Source of the DNA: Pseudobutyrivibrio sp. OR37
Lineage (GTDB): Bacteria; Bacillota; Clostridia; Lachnospirales; Lachnospiraceae
Length of the DNA: 64,000 bases
Direction of reading: 5' to 3'
Assembly: GCF_900113655.1 (NCBI RefSeq)
Contig: NZ_FOQF01000003.1
Location: 117,396-181,395, forward strand
The position numbers and the translations under genes were made by a program. The notes beneath the pieces are model-generated. The model searched no databases. It was not told the DNA's origin and saw only the letters and a list, made by a program, of their open reading frames with translations. How positions within the stretch are numbered: position 1 is the first letter of the stretch; the number at the start of each line of letters is the position of its first letter. Shown piece by piece: positions 19,006-29,062 of the stretch.

Positions 19006-20376
19006 TTAGTTTCCTCCCAACAACTGTTTAACAAGCTTCTGGGCGTTTACAATCTCTATGTCATCTGGCACATTTTGACCTGTGGTAATATATGAAAGGG
19101 AAGCTCCTGTATATAACTTCATATTGAAAATATTTCCAAGGCATTTTGTTTCATCCAGCTTTGTAAATATTAAGTTGAACTTGGCAAATTCCATATAGGA
19201 ATCTGCTATATCAATTAAGTCCTTCTGTTTTGTGGTTGCAGATAAAACAAGATAAACCTCGTTATCATAATAATCACCTAGGGCAGATATAAGCTTTTTG
19301 GTATCAAGCCTCTGCTCCTCATTTCTGTGAGAAAATCCAATGGTATCTACCAAAATGACATCTAAATCATTATTCTCTCTGGTTTGCTTTTTAACAGTAT
19401 CTAAAAGCTCATCAGCAGAATAAATTACATTTAAAGGAACGCCTAAGATATTAGCATAAGTCTGAAGCTGATTTGCAGCAGCCATTCTGTAGGTATCTGC
19501 AGTAATCAAACCTACCTTTTTGCCTTCTTCTACCTTAAATTTAGATGCAATTTTAGCAATAGTTGTGGTTTTACCTACGCCTGTAGGGCCAATGAAAAAT
19601 ACAACCTTTGGTCTTCTTTCCCCAGGTACAATTTTAGTAGGAGTACCAAGCTTTAGAACCATCTTTTGGTACACATTAGATAATAAATTATCCAAGGAAT
19701 GGCTGGTTCTTAAGACCTTATCCATATCCTCTAATACCTGATTTATATACTTTTCCTGTACTTCATTTTCAAGAAGCACATTGTAAAGCATCTTAACAAA
19801 AACATGATTATCACCATCTATGGATGGCTTTCCGTCATGCTCCTTAATTTGAATATCGTCATCTGGATTTGAATTCATAACTTTAACAGGTTCATTTTGA
19901 ATAACATTAACCTTATTCTTTGTAGGATTTGTATAGGTAGCCTCGAAAAGCTTGGCATGCTTAACATTATCTACAAGAGGTTCAAAGGATGCTTCAGCCG
20001 CTTCCTTTGGCATCGGCTTTACATCTTGTGATACTTTGTCAGGCTTAGGAGCATTAGCTTCATCACCTGTTTGCTTTTCAAGGACCTCATTAACAGCAGA
20101 AAATGCATCCTTAAGCCTAATTGCATCATCAGCAACTGCCTCAAAGGAACCTGCTTTTGGCTCAGGTATTGGATTGGCAAAGGCCTTTGCGTCATTTGAA
20201 AAGCCCTCATCCTCCACTGCGGCGGTAACCTCATAGGTACTGCCTTTGAAAAGACCGCCAAAGCCCTTTGGCTTAACAACCTTGACATTCATAATCACCG
20301 CTGCGTTGCCAAGCTCCTTTCTTACCTTGTCCATTGCTTCTTCTTCTGTTTTTCCTGTGTACTTATTAATTGTCAT
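19006..20376 (-). CDS. flhF: FlhF, SRP-type GTPase for flagellar placement
   Basis: FlhF is a third SRP GTPase, alongside Ffh and FtsY, that marks the site of flagellar assembly. The short N-terminal B domain begins MTINKYTGKTEEEAMDKVR. A low-complexity linker runs to about 190. The N and G domains follow, with G1 GPTGVGKTTTIAKIA near 263, VGLITADTYRMAAANQL, LVDTIGFSHRN and FTKLDETKCLGN. It is encoded between flhA and flhG, as is usual. Confidence 0.95.
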   Translation of the reverse strand: MTINKYTGKTEEEAMDKVRKELGNAAVIMNVKVVKPKGFGGLFKGSTYEVTAAVEDEGFSNDAKAFANPIPEPKAGSFEAVADDAIRLKDAFSAVNEVLEKQTGDEANAPKPDKVSQDVKPMPKEAAEASFEPLVDNVKHAKLFEATYTNPTKNKVNVIQNEPVKVMNSNPDDDIQIKEHDGKPSIDGDNHVFVKMLYNVLLENEVQEKYINQVLEDMDKVLRTSHSLDNLLSNVYQKMVLKLGTPTKIVPGERRPKVVFFIGPTGVGKTTTIAKIASKFKVEEGKKVGLITADTYRMAAANQLQTYANILGVPLNVIYSADELLDTVKKQTRENNDLDVILVDTIGFSHRNEEQRLDTKKLISALGDYYDNEVYLVLSATTKQKDLIDIADSYMEFAKFNLIFTKLDETKCLGNIFNMKLYTGASLSYITTGQNVPDDIEIVNAQKLVKQLLGGN

Positions 20377-20381
20377 TTACT

Positions 20382-22433
20382 CTACCCCGTTACCATGCCA
20401 ACTGATGAAAGTTCTACATTAGAATCAATTTCGTTATAAGAAACAACTATCAAATCCTTAAAATAATCCTGAGTCAAGCTCTTAAAATACATTCTTACGA
20501 TTGGAGAGGTGACAACAATTGGTGTTCGTCCCATCTCCTCAAGCTTCTTAATCTCCTCCTCCAAAGATGCAATGATTGCTTTGATACGTTCCGGATCTAA
20601 GGTTAAATATGCTCCCTGCTCAGTTTGCTTTATTGAAGCCATAATATCCTGTTCCACCTTAGGGTCCACTGTAATTACCTGAGTAGTTTCGTTAGGTGCA
20701 AAATACCTTCCAGAAATAGCTCTCTTAAGTCCCTGTCTTACATATTCTGTAAGTACATCTGTGTCATGGGTTGTGGTTGCATGATCAGCCAGCACTTCGA
20801 ATATAGTAAGTAAATCTCTGATAGAAACACCTTCTGAAAGAAGATTTTGAAGTACCTTCTGAACATCGCCAAGGCCAAGTAGCTTTGGAACAAGCTCTTC
20901 CACAATAACAGGATTGGTTTCCTTGAGGTTGTCGATAAGATTTTGAACATCCTGTCGGGTAAGCAGCTCTGCTATATGACTTCTAATTATCTCTGTCAGA
21001 TGAGTAGCGATAATAGAAGGTGGATCTACTACTGTATAACCTAAGGATTCAGCCCTTTCACGCTGGCTTTCTGTAATCCATATTGCAGGTAGATGGAAGG
21101 ATGGCTCGAAGGTAGGAATACCTGTAATCTCCTCCTCTACATACCCTGGATTCATTGCCATATAGTGGTCAAAAAGGATTTCTCCTTCAGTTACCTGTAT
21201 ACCTTTAATCTTTATAATATATTGATTAGGATTTAGCTGAATATTATCTCTAAGGCGGATGATTGGAACCACAGTACCAAGCTCCAGGGCAATTTGTCTT
21301 CGTATCATAACCACTCTGTCAAGCAAGTCACCACCTTGATTTGCATCTGCCAGTGGAATAATTCCATAGCCAAATTCCAGCTCAATTGGATCAACCTGCA
21401 GGAGTGAAACAACATTTTCTGGTTTTCTGATTTCCTCTGCCTCTGTTTCTTCCGCCGCAACCTCCTGCTCTATTTCCTCTTCGCCAAGTGTCTTGCTCAT
21501 AGAATAGCCTGTAACTATGAAAGCTGCACCAAAGGCTAAGAATAGTACACTGTTAAGTGGAGTTGAAATACCAAGGAACGCCATGGCGCCACCTACGATA
21601 TACAAAACCTTTGGAATTCCAAAAAGCTGACGTACAAGGGTACCTGAAAAATCTGCAGCCTTAGAACCCTTTGTAACCAAAATACCAGTTGATAAAGAAA
21701 TCAAAAGAGATGGAATTTGAGATACAAGTCCATCACCAATGGTAAGGATACCGAACTGCTGAAGAGCCTCAGCTGCTGGCAAGCCTTGATTCATTACACC
21801 CATCACAGTACCACCTGCAAGATTGATTACTGTGATGATAAGACCAGCTGTTGCATCTCCCTTTACATACTTAGTAGCACCATCCATGGCGCCGAAGAAG
21901 GAGGATTCTTCCTGAATCTTATCTCTTCGTCTTTTTGCTTCCGCATCATCTATGGCGCCTGTATTAAGATCTGCATCGATGGCCATCTGCTTACCAGGCA
22001 TAGCATCAAGTGTAAATCTGGCTGTAACCTCAGCTACACGCTCAGAACCTTTATTGATAACCATAAACTGAATGATAATCAGCACGATGAAAATAATGGC
22101 ACCAATTACAAGGTTATTGCCACCTACGAAGCTACCAAAGGTTCTGACAACATTTCCAGGGTCGCCAGTTGAAAGAATAAGTCTGGTAGATGAAACGTTA
22201 AGTGATATTCTAAAAATGGTAGAAAACAAAAGTAAGGTTGGGAAGAAGGACATATCCAAAACTTCCTGCACAAACAGCGTATTCATAAGAATAATGAGAG
22301 CCACTGAAATATTAAAAGCAATCATTATATCCAGTAAAAAATTTGGAATAGGGATTACAAAAAAGATTACAGCTGCAAGCAGATACGCAGCTATGCCAAG
22401 ATCAGTTTTCTTAACAGATGCAGTGATATCCAT
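20382..22433 (-). CDS. flhA: Flagellar export gate FlhA
   Basis: FlhA forms the nonameric ring of the flagellar type III export gate. Its 683 residues comprise about eight N-terminal membrane helices, the FHIPEP-type loop (RVAEVTARFTLDAMPGKQMA, DLNTGAIDDAEAKRRR) and a C-terminal cytoplasmic domain from about 330 that docks chaperone-substrate complexes. It lies between flhB and flhF. Confidence 0.97.
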   Translation of the reverse strand: MDITASVKKTDLGIAAYLLAAVIFFVIPIPNFLLDIMIAFNISVALIILMNTLFVQEVLDMSFFPTLLLFSTIFRISLNVSSTRLILSTGDPGNVVRTFGSFVGGNNLVIGAIIFIVLIIIQFMVINKGSERVAEVTARFTLDAMPGKQMAIDADLNTGAIDDAEAKRRRDKIQEESSFFGAMDGATKYVKGDATAGLIITVINLAGGTVMGVMNQGLPAAEALQQFGILTIGDGLVSQIPSLLISLSTGILVTKGSKAADFSGTLVRQLFGIPKVLYIVGGAMAFLGISTPLNSVLFLAFGAAFIVTGYSMSKTLGEEEIEQEVAAEETEAEEIRKPENVVSLLQVDPIELEFGYGIIPLADANQGGDLLDRVVMIRRQIALELGTVVPIIRLRDNIQLNPNQYIIKIKGIQVTEGEILFDHYMAMNPGYVEEEITGIPTFEPSFHLPAIWITESQRERAESLGYTVVDPPSIIATHLTEIIRSHIAELLTRQDVQNLIDNLKETNPVIVEELVPKLLGLGDVQKVLQNLLSEGVSIRDLLTIFEVLADHATTTHDTDVLTEYVRQGLKRAISGRYFAPNETTQVITVDPKVEQDIMASIKQTEQGAYLTLDPERIKAIIASLEEEIKKLEEMGRTPIVVTSPIVRMYFKSLTQDYFKDLIVVSYNEIDSNVELSSVGMVTG

Positions 22434-22457
22434 TTTCTCCTCCCCCTTTCCTTAATT

Positions 22458-23591
22458 TTAGCTAACCTGCTGATTGCGATTTGTATAAACCACGGCAAGT
22501 ATTTCAGCCACCGCCTGGTAAAGCTCTGGCGGGATTGTTTCGTCTATCTCAACCGTTGCATAAAGTGCTCTGGCAAGCGGTTTATTTTCGACGATAGGAA
22601 CATTGCTCTCCTTAGCAACATCCTTGATTTTTTTAGCAAGATAATCCTCACCCTTTGCCACAACTCGTGGCGCATCATCCTTTGTATTATCGTAAAGAAT
22701 TGCCACTGCCAAGTGGGTAGGGTTTGTGATAACAACATCGGCCTTTGGAACATTGCTCATCATTCTTCGCTGAGAGCTTTCCATCATCCTCTGCCTTTGT
22801 TTACCCTTAATCTGAGGATCTCCTTCAGTATTTTTATATTCATCCTTGACCTCTTGTTTTGTCATCTTCATATCATCCTTGAATTTCCATCTTTGATATG
22901 CATAATCTGCAAGGCCAAGCGCAATATAAACAACAGATATTTTTATTCCCGTATCAACGATAATTTGAAATATCAGACTAAGAGCTGCCTTTAAGGATAT
23001 GTCATAAAACAAAAACAAGGTCTTAGCCTGATCTCTGATACTAATGTAGGCTATATAAAAAACAAGAGTAATCTTTGCAATAGCAAGGATTAAATTGACA
23101 ATTGACTGCTTTGAAAAAATACGTTTAAAGCCACTGATTGGATTGAATTTCGAAAGCTTGGGCTCAAGCGGCTTCAAGGTTGGCTTCCAACCTACCTGTA
23201 CAAGGTTTGTAACGAAATCGGCGGCAAAACCAATCAATAAAAACGGCATAAGGATAATTAAGGTTTTTCCCAACACGCCTCGAAACATTCCTGTAAAAGC
23301 CTGGATTGTAAGACCACCCTTCATATTTACAATATCTGGGAAGAAAGCATATATCCACCTGAATATCTCTTCTATTCTCACTCCTGCAAATCCTAAGAAA
23401 ATCCTAAGAGCAAGGAAAAAACCTAGAAGAGAAACCCCATTTACAACCTCCTTGCTTTTGGCAACCTTACCTTCCTTTCTGGCATCAGAAAGCTTTTTAC
23501 TGGTAGGGTCTTCCGTTTTTTCTCCACCCTCTCCATCAGGGGCAAAGAACTGGAGGTTATATGGAATTAGTAAGGCTTTTTCTTCATACAT
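22458..23591 (-). CDS. flhB: Flagellar export switch protein FlhB
   Basis: FlhB sets export specificity and self-cleaves when the hook is complete. I chose the ATG at 23591, whose first base overlaps the fliR TGA stop, which gives 377 residues. The N terminus has GEKTEDPTSKKLSDARKEGK, four membrane helices follow, and the autocleavage motif is intact as VVITNPTHLAVAI. The extra N-terminal YEEKALLIPYNLQFF segment is also seen in other clostridial FlhB proteins. Confidence 0.96.
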   Translation of the reverse strand: MYEEKALLIPYNLQFFAPDGEGGEKTEDPTSKKLSDARKEGKVAKSKEVVNGVSLLGFFLALRIFLGFAGVRIEEIFRWIYAFFPDIVNMKGGLTIQAFTGMFRGVLGKTLIILMPFLLIGFAADFVTNLVQVGWKPTLKPLEPKLSKFNPISGFKRIFSKQSIVNLILAIAKITLVFYIAYISIRDQAKTLFLFYDISLKAALSLIFQIIVDTGIKISVVYIALGLADYAYQRWKFKDDMKMTKQEVKDEYKNTEGDPQIKGKQRQRMMESSQRRMMSNVPKADVVITNPTHLAVAILYDNTKDDAPRVVAKGEDYLAKKIKDVAKESNVPIVENKPLARALYATVEIDETIPPELYQAVAEILAVVYTNRNQQVS

Positions 23592-24370
23592 CAATACATC
23601 CCCTGTAAATAAAGAGACAACATCTTTTTCATTTCCTTGAAAATAAATGCTGCAATATCTGGTAGCAAAAATACCGTTAAAAACAAAACTATAAAGCCAA
23701 CAATAATCTTTAATTGGGCACCTACAGAAAACATGTGAATCTGAGGTGCAACCTTTACCATGATTCCTAAAATAGCATTTAAAACCATAATAACTGCAAA
23801 TATCGGAAGAACAATTCTAAAACCAATAACAAAAATATCTGTTATAAAGATTACGGTAGAGCTCATAAGTGAGTCCCATTCAAAAACCGCTCCCCCTATT
23901 GGAATCAGCTTATAGGCATCGCAGAAGGTTCTAAAAATATAGCGATGCATTCCTGATAAAATCAGCAGAATCATAATAAAGTTGTTATATAAGGTTCCGG
24001 TTGCGGAGGTTTCTGTCTGCAAGGATGGGTCATACTCCTGGGCCATTGATAGACCAATGTTCATATCAATCATATTTCCGGCTAAAAGTATGATGAAATT
24101 GCAGCAGAAGGTAGCAAAACCGATTATTAAACCTGTAACTGCTTCCTTAACAACTAAAAAAGCATATCCAACTACTGTAGAATAGTTAAGCTCGCTAAAA
24201 TCAACAACAAAATACAAAAGAAGCGCAACCAGGGCCGAAAAGCCGATTTTTAGCCTGGCAGGCGTATTTCTAGTGTTGAAAAATGGTGCCACTACTACAA
24301 ACATGGATATGCGGGTAAGGAGTAACAAATAATATTCAAAATTTTGTAATGTGAAATGAATACTAAACAT
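23591..24370 (-). CDS. fliR: Flagellar export gate FliR
   Basis: FliR is one copy per FliP5-Q4-R1 export channel. The 259-residue protein is very hydrophobic, with six to eight membrane segments, and has the family's ARLKIGFSALVALLLYF and KEAVTGLIIGFATF blocks. It is in the standard fliP-fliQ-fliR-flhB-flhA order and overlaps the flhB start. Confidence 0.95.
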   Translation of the reverse strand: MFSIHFTLQNFEYYLLLLTRISMFVVVAPFFNTRNTPARLKIGFSALVALLLYFVVDFSELNYSTVVGYAFLVVKEAVTGLIIGFATFCCNFIILLAGNMIDMNIGLSMAQEYDPSLQTETSATGTLYNNFIMILLILSGMHRYIFRTFCDAYKLIPIGGAVFEWDSLMSSTVIFITDIFVIGFRIVLPIFAVIMVLNAILGIMVKVAPQIHMFSVGAQLKIIVGFIVLFLTVFLLPDIAAFIFKEMKKMLSLYLQGMY

Positions 24371-24375
24371 CTATT

Positions 24376-24651
24376 CTAACCTAGGTAAATGGAAAAATTA
24401 GTCCACAAATCGGTAATGTAATTTGTTAGAACTGTAAGTATCCATGGACCGAAAAACATAAGCGCAGCAAATACTCCAACAATCTTTGGAATAAAGGTAA
24501 GCGTTTGCTCTTGAATAGATGTGACTGTCTGGAAAATACTGATAACAAGACCTATCACAAGTGAAACTAGCAAAAGTGGTAATGATGTAATCAAAAGAAT
24601 ATATATACTATTTCTGATGATATCTAATACCTGTCCTTCAGTCATAACCAT
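24376..24651 (-). CDS. fliQ: Flagellar export gate FliQ
   Basis: FliQ is the four-copy subunit of the export channel. The 91 residues form two membrane helices, with LVIGLVISIFQTVTSIQEQT and FIPKIVGVFAAL as the conserved turn. Length and position between fliP and fliR are both standard. Confidence 0.96.
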   Translation of the reverse strand: MVMTEGQVLDIIRNSIYILLITSLPLLLVSLVIGLVISIFQTVTSIQEQTLTFIPKIVGVFAALMFFGPWILTVLTNYITDLWTNFSIYLG

Positions 24652-24685
24652 CCTCTCCTAAATTATAAACCCCTTAAATTACTAA

Positions 24686-25546
24686 CTAATAGAACGTCTT
24701 CACTAACCCGCCAATAACCAAATCCCATCCATCTACCAAAATAAAAAGTAGAATTTTGAATGGTAAAGAAATCGTTGTAGGTGGAAGCATCATCATACCC
24801 ATTGACATAAGCACTGATGCCACAACCATATCAATAACGATAAATGGTACATAGATAAGAAAGCCTATTATAAACGCTGCCCTAAGCTCAGATAAAATAA
24901 AAGAAGGAACAAGGACTGTAAAAGGAACCTCGTCCAGCTCATCTAAGCTATAGGTAATACCTGCAATGTCACAAAATAAAGCTAAATCCTTTTCCTGTGT
25001 CTGAGGATACATAAACTCTCTTACTGGTGCTATTGCTGCATCAATAGCTTCTTCCTGGGTAATCTCCCCAGCATCAAAAGGATCAATAGCATCTGTTTTA
25101 ATCTGTGTTAAAACAGGTGACATAATGAATAATGTTAAAAACAACGCCAACCCTATCAAAATCTGATTTGGAGGCGCTGTGTTAGTTCCAATAGCAGCGC
25201 GCACAAAGTGCAATACAATGACGCATCTGGTAAAGGATGTTAGCATTATCAGAATTGAAGGCGCCAAGGTAATGATAGTAAGCACAAGTAGCATCCTTAA
25301 GGTTGCTGTAAAATTACCGTCCTCACCATCAAATGTTAATGAAAAGCCCTTATTGCCACTGCCGACAACCTCGTCCGAAGCATTAGGTGCATTTTCAGTT
25401 GCACCATATTGCTCGTTACTGGCCCCATATTCTGTACTATATTCAGTTGCGTAAGCCTTTGTGCTGCAGGTAAAAAGCGTGCATGTAATCACTGAAAGTG
25501 CAAATAGTAGGCTAAAGATTACATACCCCTTCTTTAATTTTTTCAT
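24686..25546 (-). CDS. fliP: Flagellar export gate FliP
   Basis: FliP forms the pentamer that opens the export channel. The 286 residues start with a signal peptide-like helix (about 10-32). A Tyr/Ser/Asn-rich stretch follows. The conserved core has MLTSFTRCVIVLHFVRAAIG, PPNQILIGLALFLTLFIMSP and, near the end, MMMLPPTTISLPFKI. Gene order fliO-fliP-fliQ-fliR is intact. Confidence 0.96.
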   Translation of the reverse strand: MKKLKKGYVIFSLLFALSVITCTLFTCSTKAYATEYSTEYGASNEQYGATENAPNASDEVVGSGNKGFSLTFDGEDGNFTATLRMLLVLTIITLAPSILIMLTSFTRCVIVLHFVRAAIGTNTAPPNQILIGLALFLTLFIMSPVLTQIKTDAIDPFDAGEITQEEAIDAAIAPVREFMYPQTQEKDLALFCDIAGITYSLDELDEVPFTVLVPSFILSELRAAFIIGFLIYVPFIVIDMVVASVLMSMGMMMLPPTTISLPFKILLFILVDGWDLVIGGLVKTFY

Positions 25547-25565
25547 AACACACTCGTCCGTCTAG

Positions 25566-25937
25566 TTATTTTTGTTTTATAGAAAGCTTCTCCAAAACCG
25601 TCTTGAAATCAACAGCCTGAATAGTCTCTGTAGGCTCATCAATATCCTTGAGCTGTGATGAGGATAACTCACCTAGGAGAGTGACCTCGTCCTTGCCAAT
25701 AGCAACGACAAAATATTTATCCTCACCAGCTCGAATAATCTGGACAAATTTATTGTTTGAAAGCCTAATCGCCTCGACTATTTCAAGATTCTTGTTTAGT
25801 CCCACGCTCTTTTGATAACCAGCTATCCACTTGGTTACAAAGGTGGTCAGGGCAAGTATCCCTACAAAAACAACCAAGGCAAAGATTAATTGAAAGAAGC
25901 TTTCTCCCGCCGAAGAAAGAAGAATCATATTATCCAA
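25566..25937 (-). CDS. fliO: FliO/FliZ-family flagellar assembly protein
   Basis: FliO helps the FliP ring assemble. The 123-residue protein has one membrane helix at about 12-34 followed by a small cytoplasmic domain with KNLEIVEAIRLSNNKFVQII and KYFVVAIGKDEVTLLGEL, the usual FliO beta region. Sequence identity is always low in this family, so the call leans on position just before fliP. It overlaps the upstream cheY by eight bases. Confidence 0.88.
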   Translation of the reverse strand: MDNMILLSSAGESFFQLIFALVVFVGILALTTFVTKWIAGYQKSVGLNKNLEIVEAIRLSNNKFVQIIRAGEDKYFVVAIGKDEVTLLGELSSSQLKDIDEPTETIQAVDFKTVLEKLSIKQK

Positions 25938-26292
25938 TTACCTTCTTTACAGCTTCAAGTACACGCTCAGCCTGGAATGGCTTAACGATAAAGTCTTTTG
26001 CACCAGACTGAATAGCTTCGATAACCATAGCCTGCTGCCCCATAGCAGAGCACATAATAACACATGCGTTAGGATCTTTTTCCTTGATAGCCTTAAGGGC
26101 GCCAATACCATCCATCTCAGGCATTGTAATATCAAGAAGTACAAGATCTGGAGAAAGCTCGCTGAACTTATCAACAGCAATCTTGCCGTTCTCAGCTTCT
26201 CCGACTACATTGTAGCCATTCTTGGTGAGAATGTCCTTAATCATCATTCTCATAAATGCAGCATCGTCACAGATTAAAATGTTTTTTGCCAT
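25930..26292 (-). CDS. cheY: Chemotaxis response regulator CheY
   Basis: CheY-P binds the motor switch to change rotation. The 120-residue stand-alone receiver has ICDDAAFMRMMIKD with the acidic pair, phospho-Asp in LVLLDITMPEMDG, and the CSAMGQQ and KDFIVKPF blocks. Its position between fliY and fliO, rather than beside cheA, is typical for clostridia. Confidence 0.95.
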   Translation of the reverse strand: MAKNILICDDAAFMRMMIKDILTKNGYNVVGEAENGKIAVDKFSELSPDLVLLDITMPEMDGIGALKAIKEKDPNACVIMCSAMGQQAMVIEAIQSGAKDFIVKPFQAERVLEAVKKVIG

Positions 26293-26320
26293 GTCTTCAT
26301 CTCCTTAAATAATATATTGT

Positions 26321-27502
26321 TTATTCTTTGATGATTTCTGTTATTCGTACACCAAAAGACTCTTCGATTACTACGACTTCGCCTTTTGCCACATACTTGC
26401 CGTTCACAAGTACATCTATTGGTTCACCGGCTATTTTATTTAGCTCGATGATGGTACCAGGTGCAAAATCCAAAATATCTTGGATTGTCTTATTGGTACG
26501 ACCTAATTCAACTGTAACCTCAAGAGGTACATCTAAAATCAGATCTATGTTCTCCTGTGCAAACTGGGCTGCAAAGCCTGGTCCGAAAGGAGTAAACTGT
26601 GCCGGTTGTACGTTTATCTGCTGCTGTGGCGGATACATGTACTGCGGCATCATCATTGGCTGCCCCTGTGGCATTTGACCTGCCATCATATTTGGGTCCA
26701 TCGCAGGTGGCGGAGCCGCCTGTGGTGGTGGAGCTGCCGCCGGCGCTTCTGCCGGTGCTGGTGGAGGTGCTTCTGCCACTCCATCGTCCACCGTAGAATT
26801 TGAATCAGACTCCATATTGTTGAGTACTGAATCACACATCTCCTTGGCAAGTGATATTGGATACAGCTGCATCATTTCACTGTCTACCAAGGTTCCTATT
26901 TCCATCTTAAAAGCAATTCTTACGAAATTACTTTTTAAGAATTCATCAATTTCACCAGCATCGATTGTTGCAAGATCTGTAAGCGTTGCCGTTGGTGGTG
27001 AAATATCTACCATTTTATTTAGCATAGATGAAAGGGAAGTTGCACTTGCACCCATCATCTGGTTCATGGCCTCTGATATAGCTGATAAATGAAGATCTGA
27101 AATCTCGCCGTCAATATTTGTACCATCTCCACCCATCATCAGGTCTGTGATAACTTTTACGTCATCCTCTTTTAATACAAGAATGTTAGAACCATCAAGA
27201 CCTTTGGTATAACCAATTCTTACTACAACGCAGGAATTGTCATAATTAGATGCCAGCTCATCCCAATTAGTTTCAGTAACAACTGGGGTTGAGATTTCTA
27301 CCTTCTGATTAACCAGTGAGAAAAGTGTGGTCGCTGCACTACCCATGCTTATGTTGGCAACTTCACCAATTGTATCAATCTCCTGTTCAGAAAGTTCTCC
27401 TCCACCACCGCCTCCAGACGATGGTTCAGCAGCTGGTGCATCTGGAATTCCCCCACTTAGTAGTGCATTAATCTCATCCTGTGATAATACACCGTCACCC
27501 AT
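26321..27502 (-). CDS. fliY: Flagellar switch protein FliY (CheC-like phosphatase plus FliN domain)
   Basis: FliY is both part of the C-ring and a CheY-P phosphatase. The N-terminal CheY-binding peptide is VLSQDEINALLSGG. A Gly-rich stretch is followed by a CheC-like domain with IGEVANISMGSAATTLF and SAISEAMNQMMGASATSL. A Pro/Ala/Gln/Met-rich linker (about 230-310) leads to the C-terminal SpoA/FliN domain with VPLEVTVELGRTNKTIQDIL. FliM lies one base upstream. Confidence 0.96.
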   Translation of the reverse strand: MGDGVLSQDEINALLSGGIPDAPAAEPSSGGGGGGELSEQEIDTIGEVANISMGSAATTLFSLVNQKVEISTPVVTETNWDELASNYDNSCVVVRIGYTKGLDGSNILVLKEDDVKVITDLMMGGDGTNIDGEISDLHLSAISEAMNQMMGASATSLSSMLNKMVDISPPTATLTDLATIDAGEIDEFLKSNFVRIAFKMEIGTLVDSEMMQLYPISLAKEMCDSVLNNMESDSNSTVDDGVAEAPPPAPAEAPAAAPPPQAAPPPAMDPNMMAGQMPQGQPMMMPQYMYPPQQQINVQPAQFTPFGPGFAAQFAQENIDLILDVPLEVTVELGRTNKTIQDILDFAPGTIIELNKIAGEPIDVLVNGKYVAKGEVVVIEESFGVRITEIIKE

Positions 27503-27503
27503 T

Positions 27504-28484
27504 CTACTGCTCCTCCCTAATGATTTGTGTCACTCTAACTGCGTAATCCTTACCTGATGCTCCTGGAAGGGCTTGGAACTTCTTTATGTCGCCCACGAAA
27601 ACATCTAGCTCTTGATCTACCTTTGTATCAAGTCTAACTATATCTCCGACCTGAAGTTGTGAGAAATCAGCTACAGTGATTGTGCTATTGCCAAGCACTG
27701 CTGTAACTGGAATCTTAGCATGTGTAATAAGTGCTTCTACAGCCTCTGAATAACTTTCACCTGCTTTCTCCTTTTGACTACTATACCAGAACTTTGTGTT
27801 TAATTTGTCCATAACTGGCTCTAAAGTAATAAAAGGCAAGCAAACATTCATGAGACCTTCTACATCACCGATTTTAATATTAACGGTGACAATCGCTATC
27901 ATTTCTGATGGCGATATAATCTGTGCGAACTGTGAGTTTGTCTCAATTCTTTCAAGTCTAGGATGAACATCTAATACGTTTTCCCAAGGCTCTCTGAGCA
28001 AATCCACACAGGAGGTCATTACTCTTTCAATTAACAAAAGCTCTATTTCTGAAAAGTCTCTAATCTTGTCTAGTGGTTCCCCTTCGCCACCTAACATTCT
28101 GTCTACCATTGCAAAGCCAAGATTAGAAGCCATTTCAACGATTATATTTCCCTCCAATGGAGAGAAGTCTACAACACCTAGAAGTACAGGGTTTGAAAGA
28201 GAGTTCGAAAACTCCATATAGGTAACAGCCTCGGAGTTCATTACCTCAACCTGTATGTTCTTTCTAAGAAAAATTGGTAGATTGGTGGAAAGTAATCTGC
28301 CGTAATGCTCAAATATAATCTCCATTGTTCGAAGATGTTCCTTAGAAAACTTGGATGGTCTTGCAAAGTCATAATTCTTTACAGGTTTTTCTTTATTATT
28401 TTTTATTTCTTCGGCATCTAACTCACCGCTGGTTAAGGCGTTGAGCAGATTATCTATTTCGTTTTGTGAAAGAACGTCACCCAA
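27504..28484 (-). CDS. fliM: Flagellar switch protein FliM
   Basis: FliM links FliG to FliY/FliN in the C-ring and binds CheY-P. The N-terminal peptide VLSQNEIDNLLNAL is the CheY site, the middle domain has YDFARPSKFSKEHLRTMEII and DRMLGGEGEPLD, and a C-terminal SpoA domain closes the protein. The 326-residue length is standard. Confidence 0.96.
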   Translation of the reverse strand: MGDVLSQNEIDNLLNALTSGELDAEEIKNNKEKPVKNYDFARPSKFSKEHLRTMEIIFEHYGRLLSTNLPIFLRKNIQVEVMNSEAVTYMEFSNSLSNPVLLGVVDFSPLEGNIIVEMASNLGFAMVDRMLGGEGEPLDKIRDFSEIELLLIERVMTSCVDLLREPWENVLDVHPRLERIETNSQFAQIISPSEMIAIVTVNIKIGDVEGLMNVCLPFITLEPVMDKLNTKFWYSSQKEKAGESYSEAVEALITHAKIPVTAVLGNSTITVADFSQLQVGDIVRLDTKVDQELDVFVGDIKKFQALPGASGKDYAVRVTQIIREEQ

Positions 28485-28522
28485 AGTTTTCTCACCACCA
28501 TTCGTCCCAAAATTAACTGCAT

Positions 28523-29050
28523 TTACTGGTAAGTCGCGCTACTGAAGTTAACTCTAACTATGAATGCCGACTTATAAAGTCCCTGAAGGGCTTCAAGGAT
28601 TTCTTCTTTGACCTGATCCTCATTATTTCTCATGTCATCTATTGTATGTGATGCAATTACTGTTTTGATTGTATCGCATATAATATTATCAGAGGTTGTA
28701 AGGTCTCCTGTGCCGCCACCAAAAGTAGCGTAATCCTCATTTGTAGAATCTAATGATAATGATATTCCAAGGACAGCATAATGCAAATTTCCATCACCGC
28801 TGTCTGCAAGGTTAATTGTCATTGTCTCGCCGCCGTTAACAGCATAATCAACCATATCGGCAACATTAACAGCTAAAGAACCTGCTGTATCTCCTGCAAC
28901 CAAATCTAAATCAATTGCAGAACAAACCTTTGTAATCAATTCATTTGCTTTTTTTGTCTCTGGCACAATGGTAATCGTTAAAACTGCTGTCAGGACAAGA
29001 TTTACAACAACCAATGCAAGTATAATTACCGTAATCAGATTCTTCTTCAT
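28523..29050 (-). CDS. fliL: FliL-family flagellar basal body protein
   Basis: FliL surrounds the stator and supports torque. The 175 residues have one N-terminal membrane helix (about 5-27), then a periplasmic-side domain ending in LYKSAFIVRVNFSSATYQ. Conservation is weak, so the call depends partly on position between motB and fliM. Confidence 0.85.
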   Translation of the reverse strand: MKKNLITVIILALVVVNLVLTAVLTITIVPETKKANELITKVCSAIDLDLVAGDTAGSLAVNVADMVDYAVNGGETMTINLADSGDGNLHYAVLGISLSLDSTNEDYATFGGGTGDLTTSDNIICDTIKTVIASHTIDDMRNNEDQVKEEILEALQGLYKSAFIVRVNFSSATYQ

Positions 29051-29062
29051 GATTTGCCTTTC

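Noticed and set aside
26321..27502. Separate fliN gene
   Set aside because: The FliN (SpoA) domain is fused at the C terminus of FliY, the usual state in this group; no independent fliN was found in the window.
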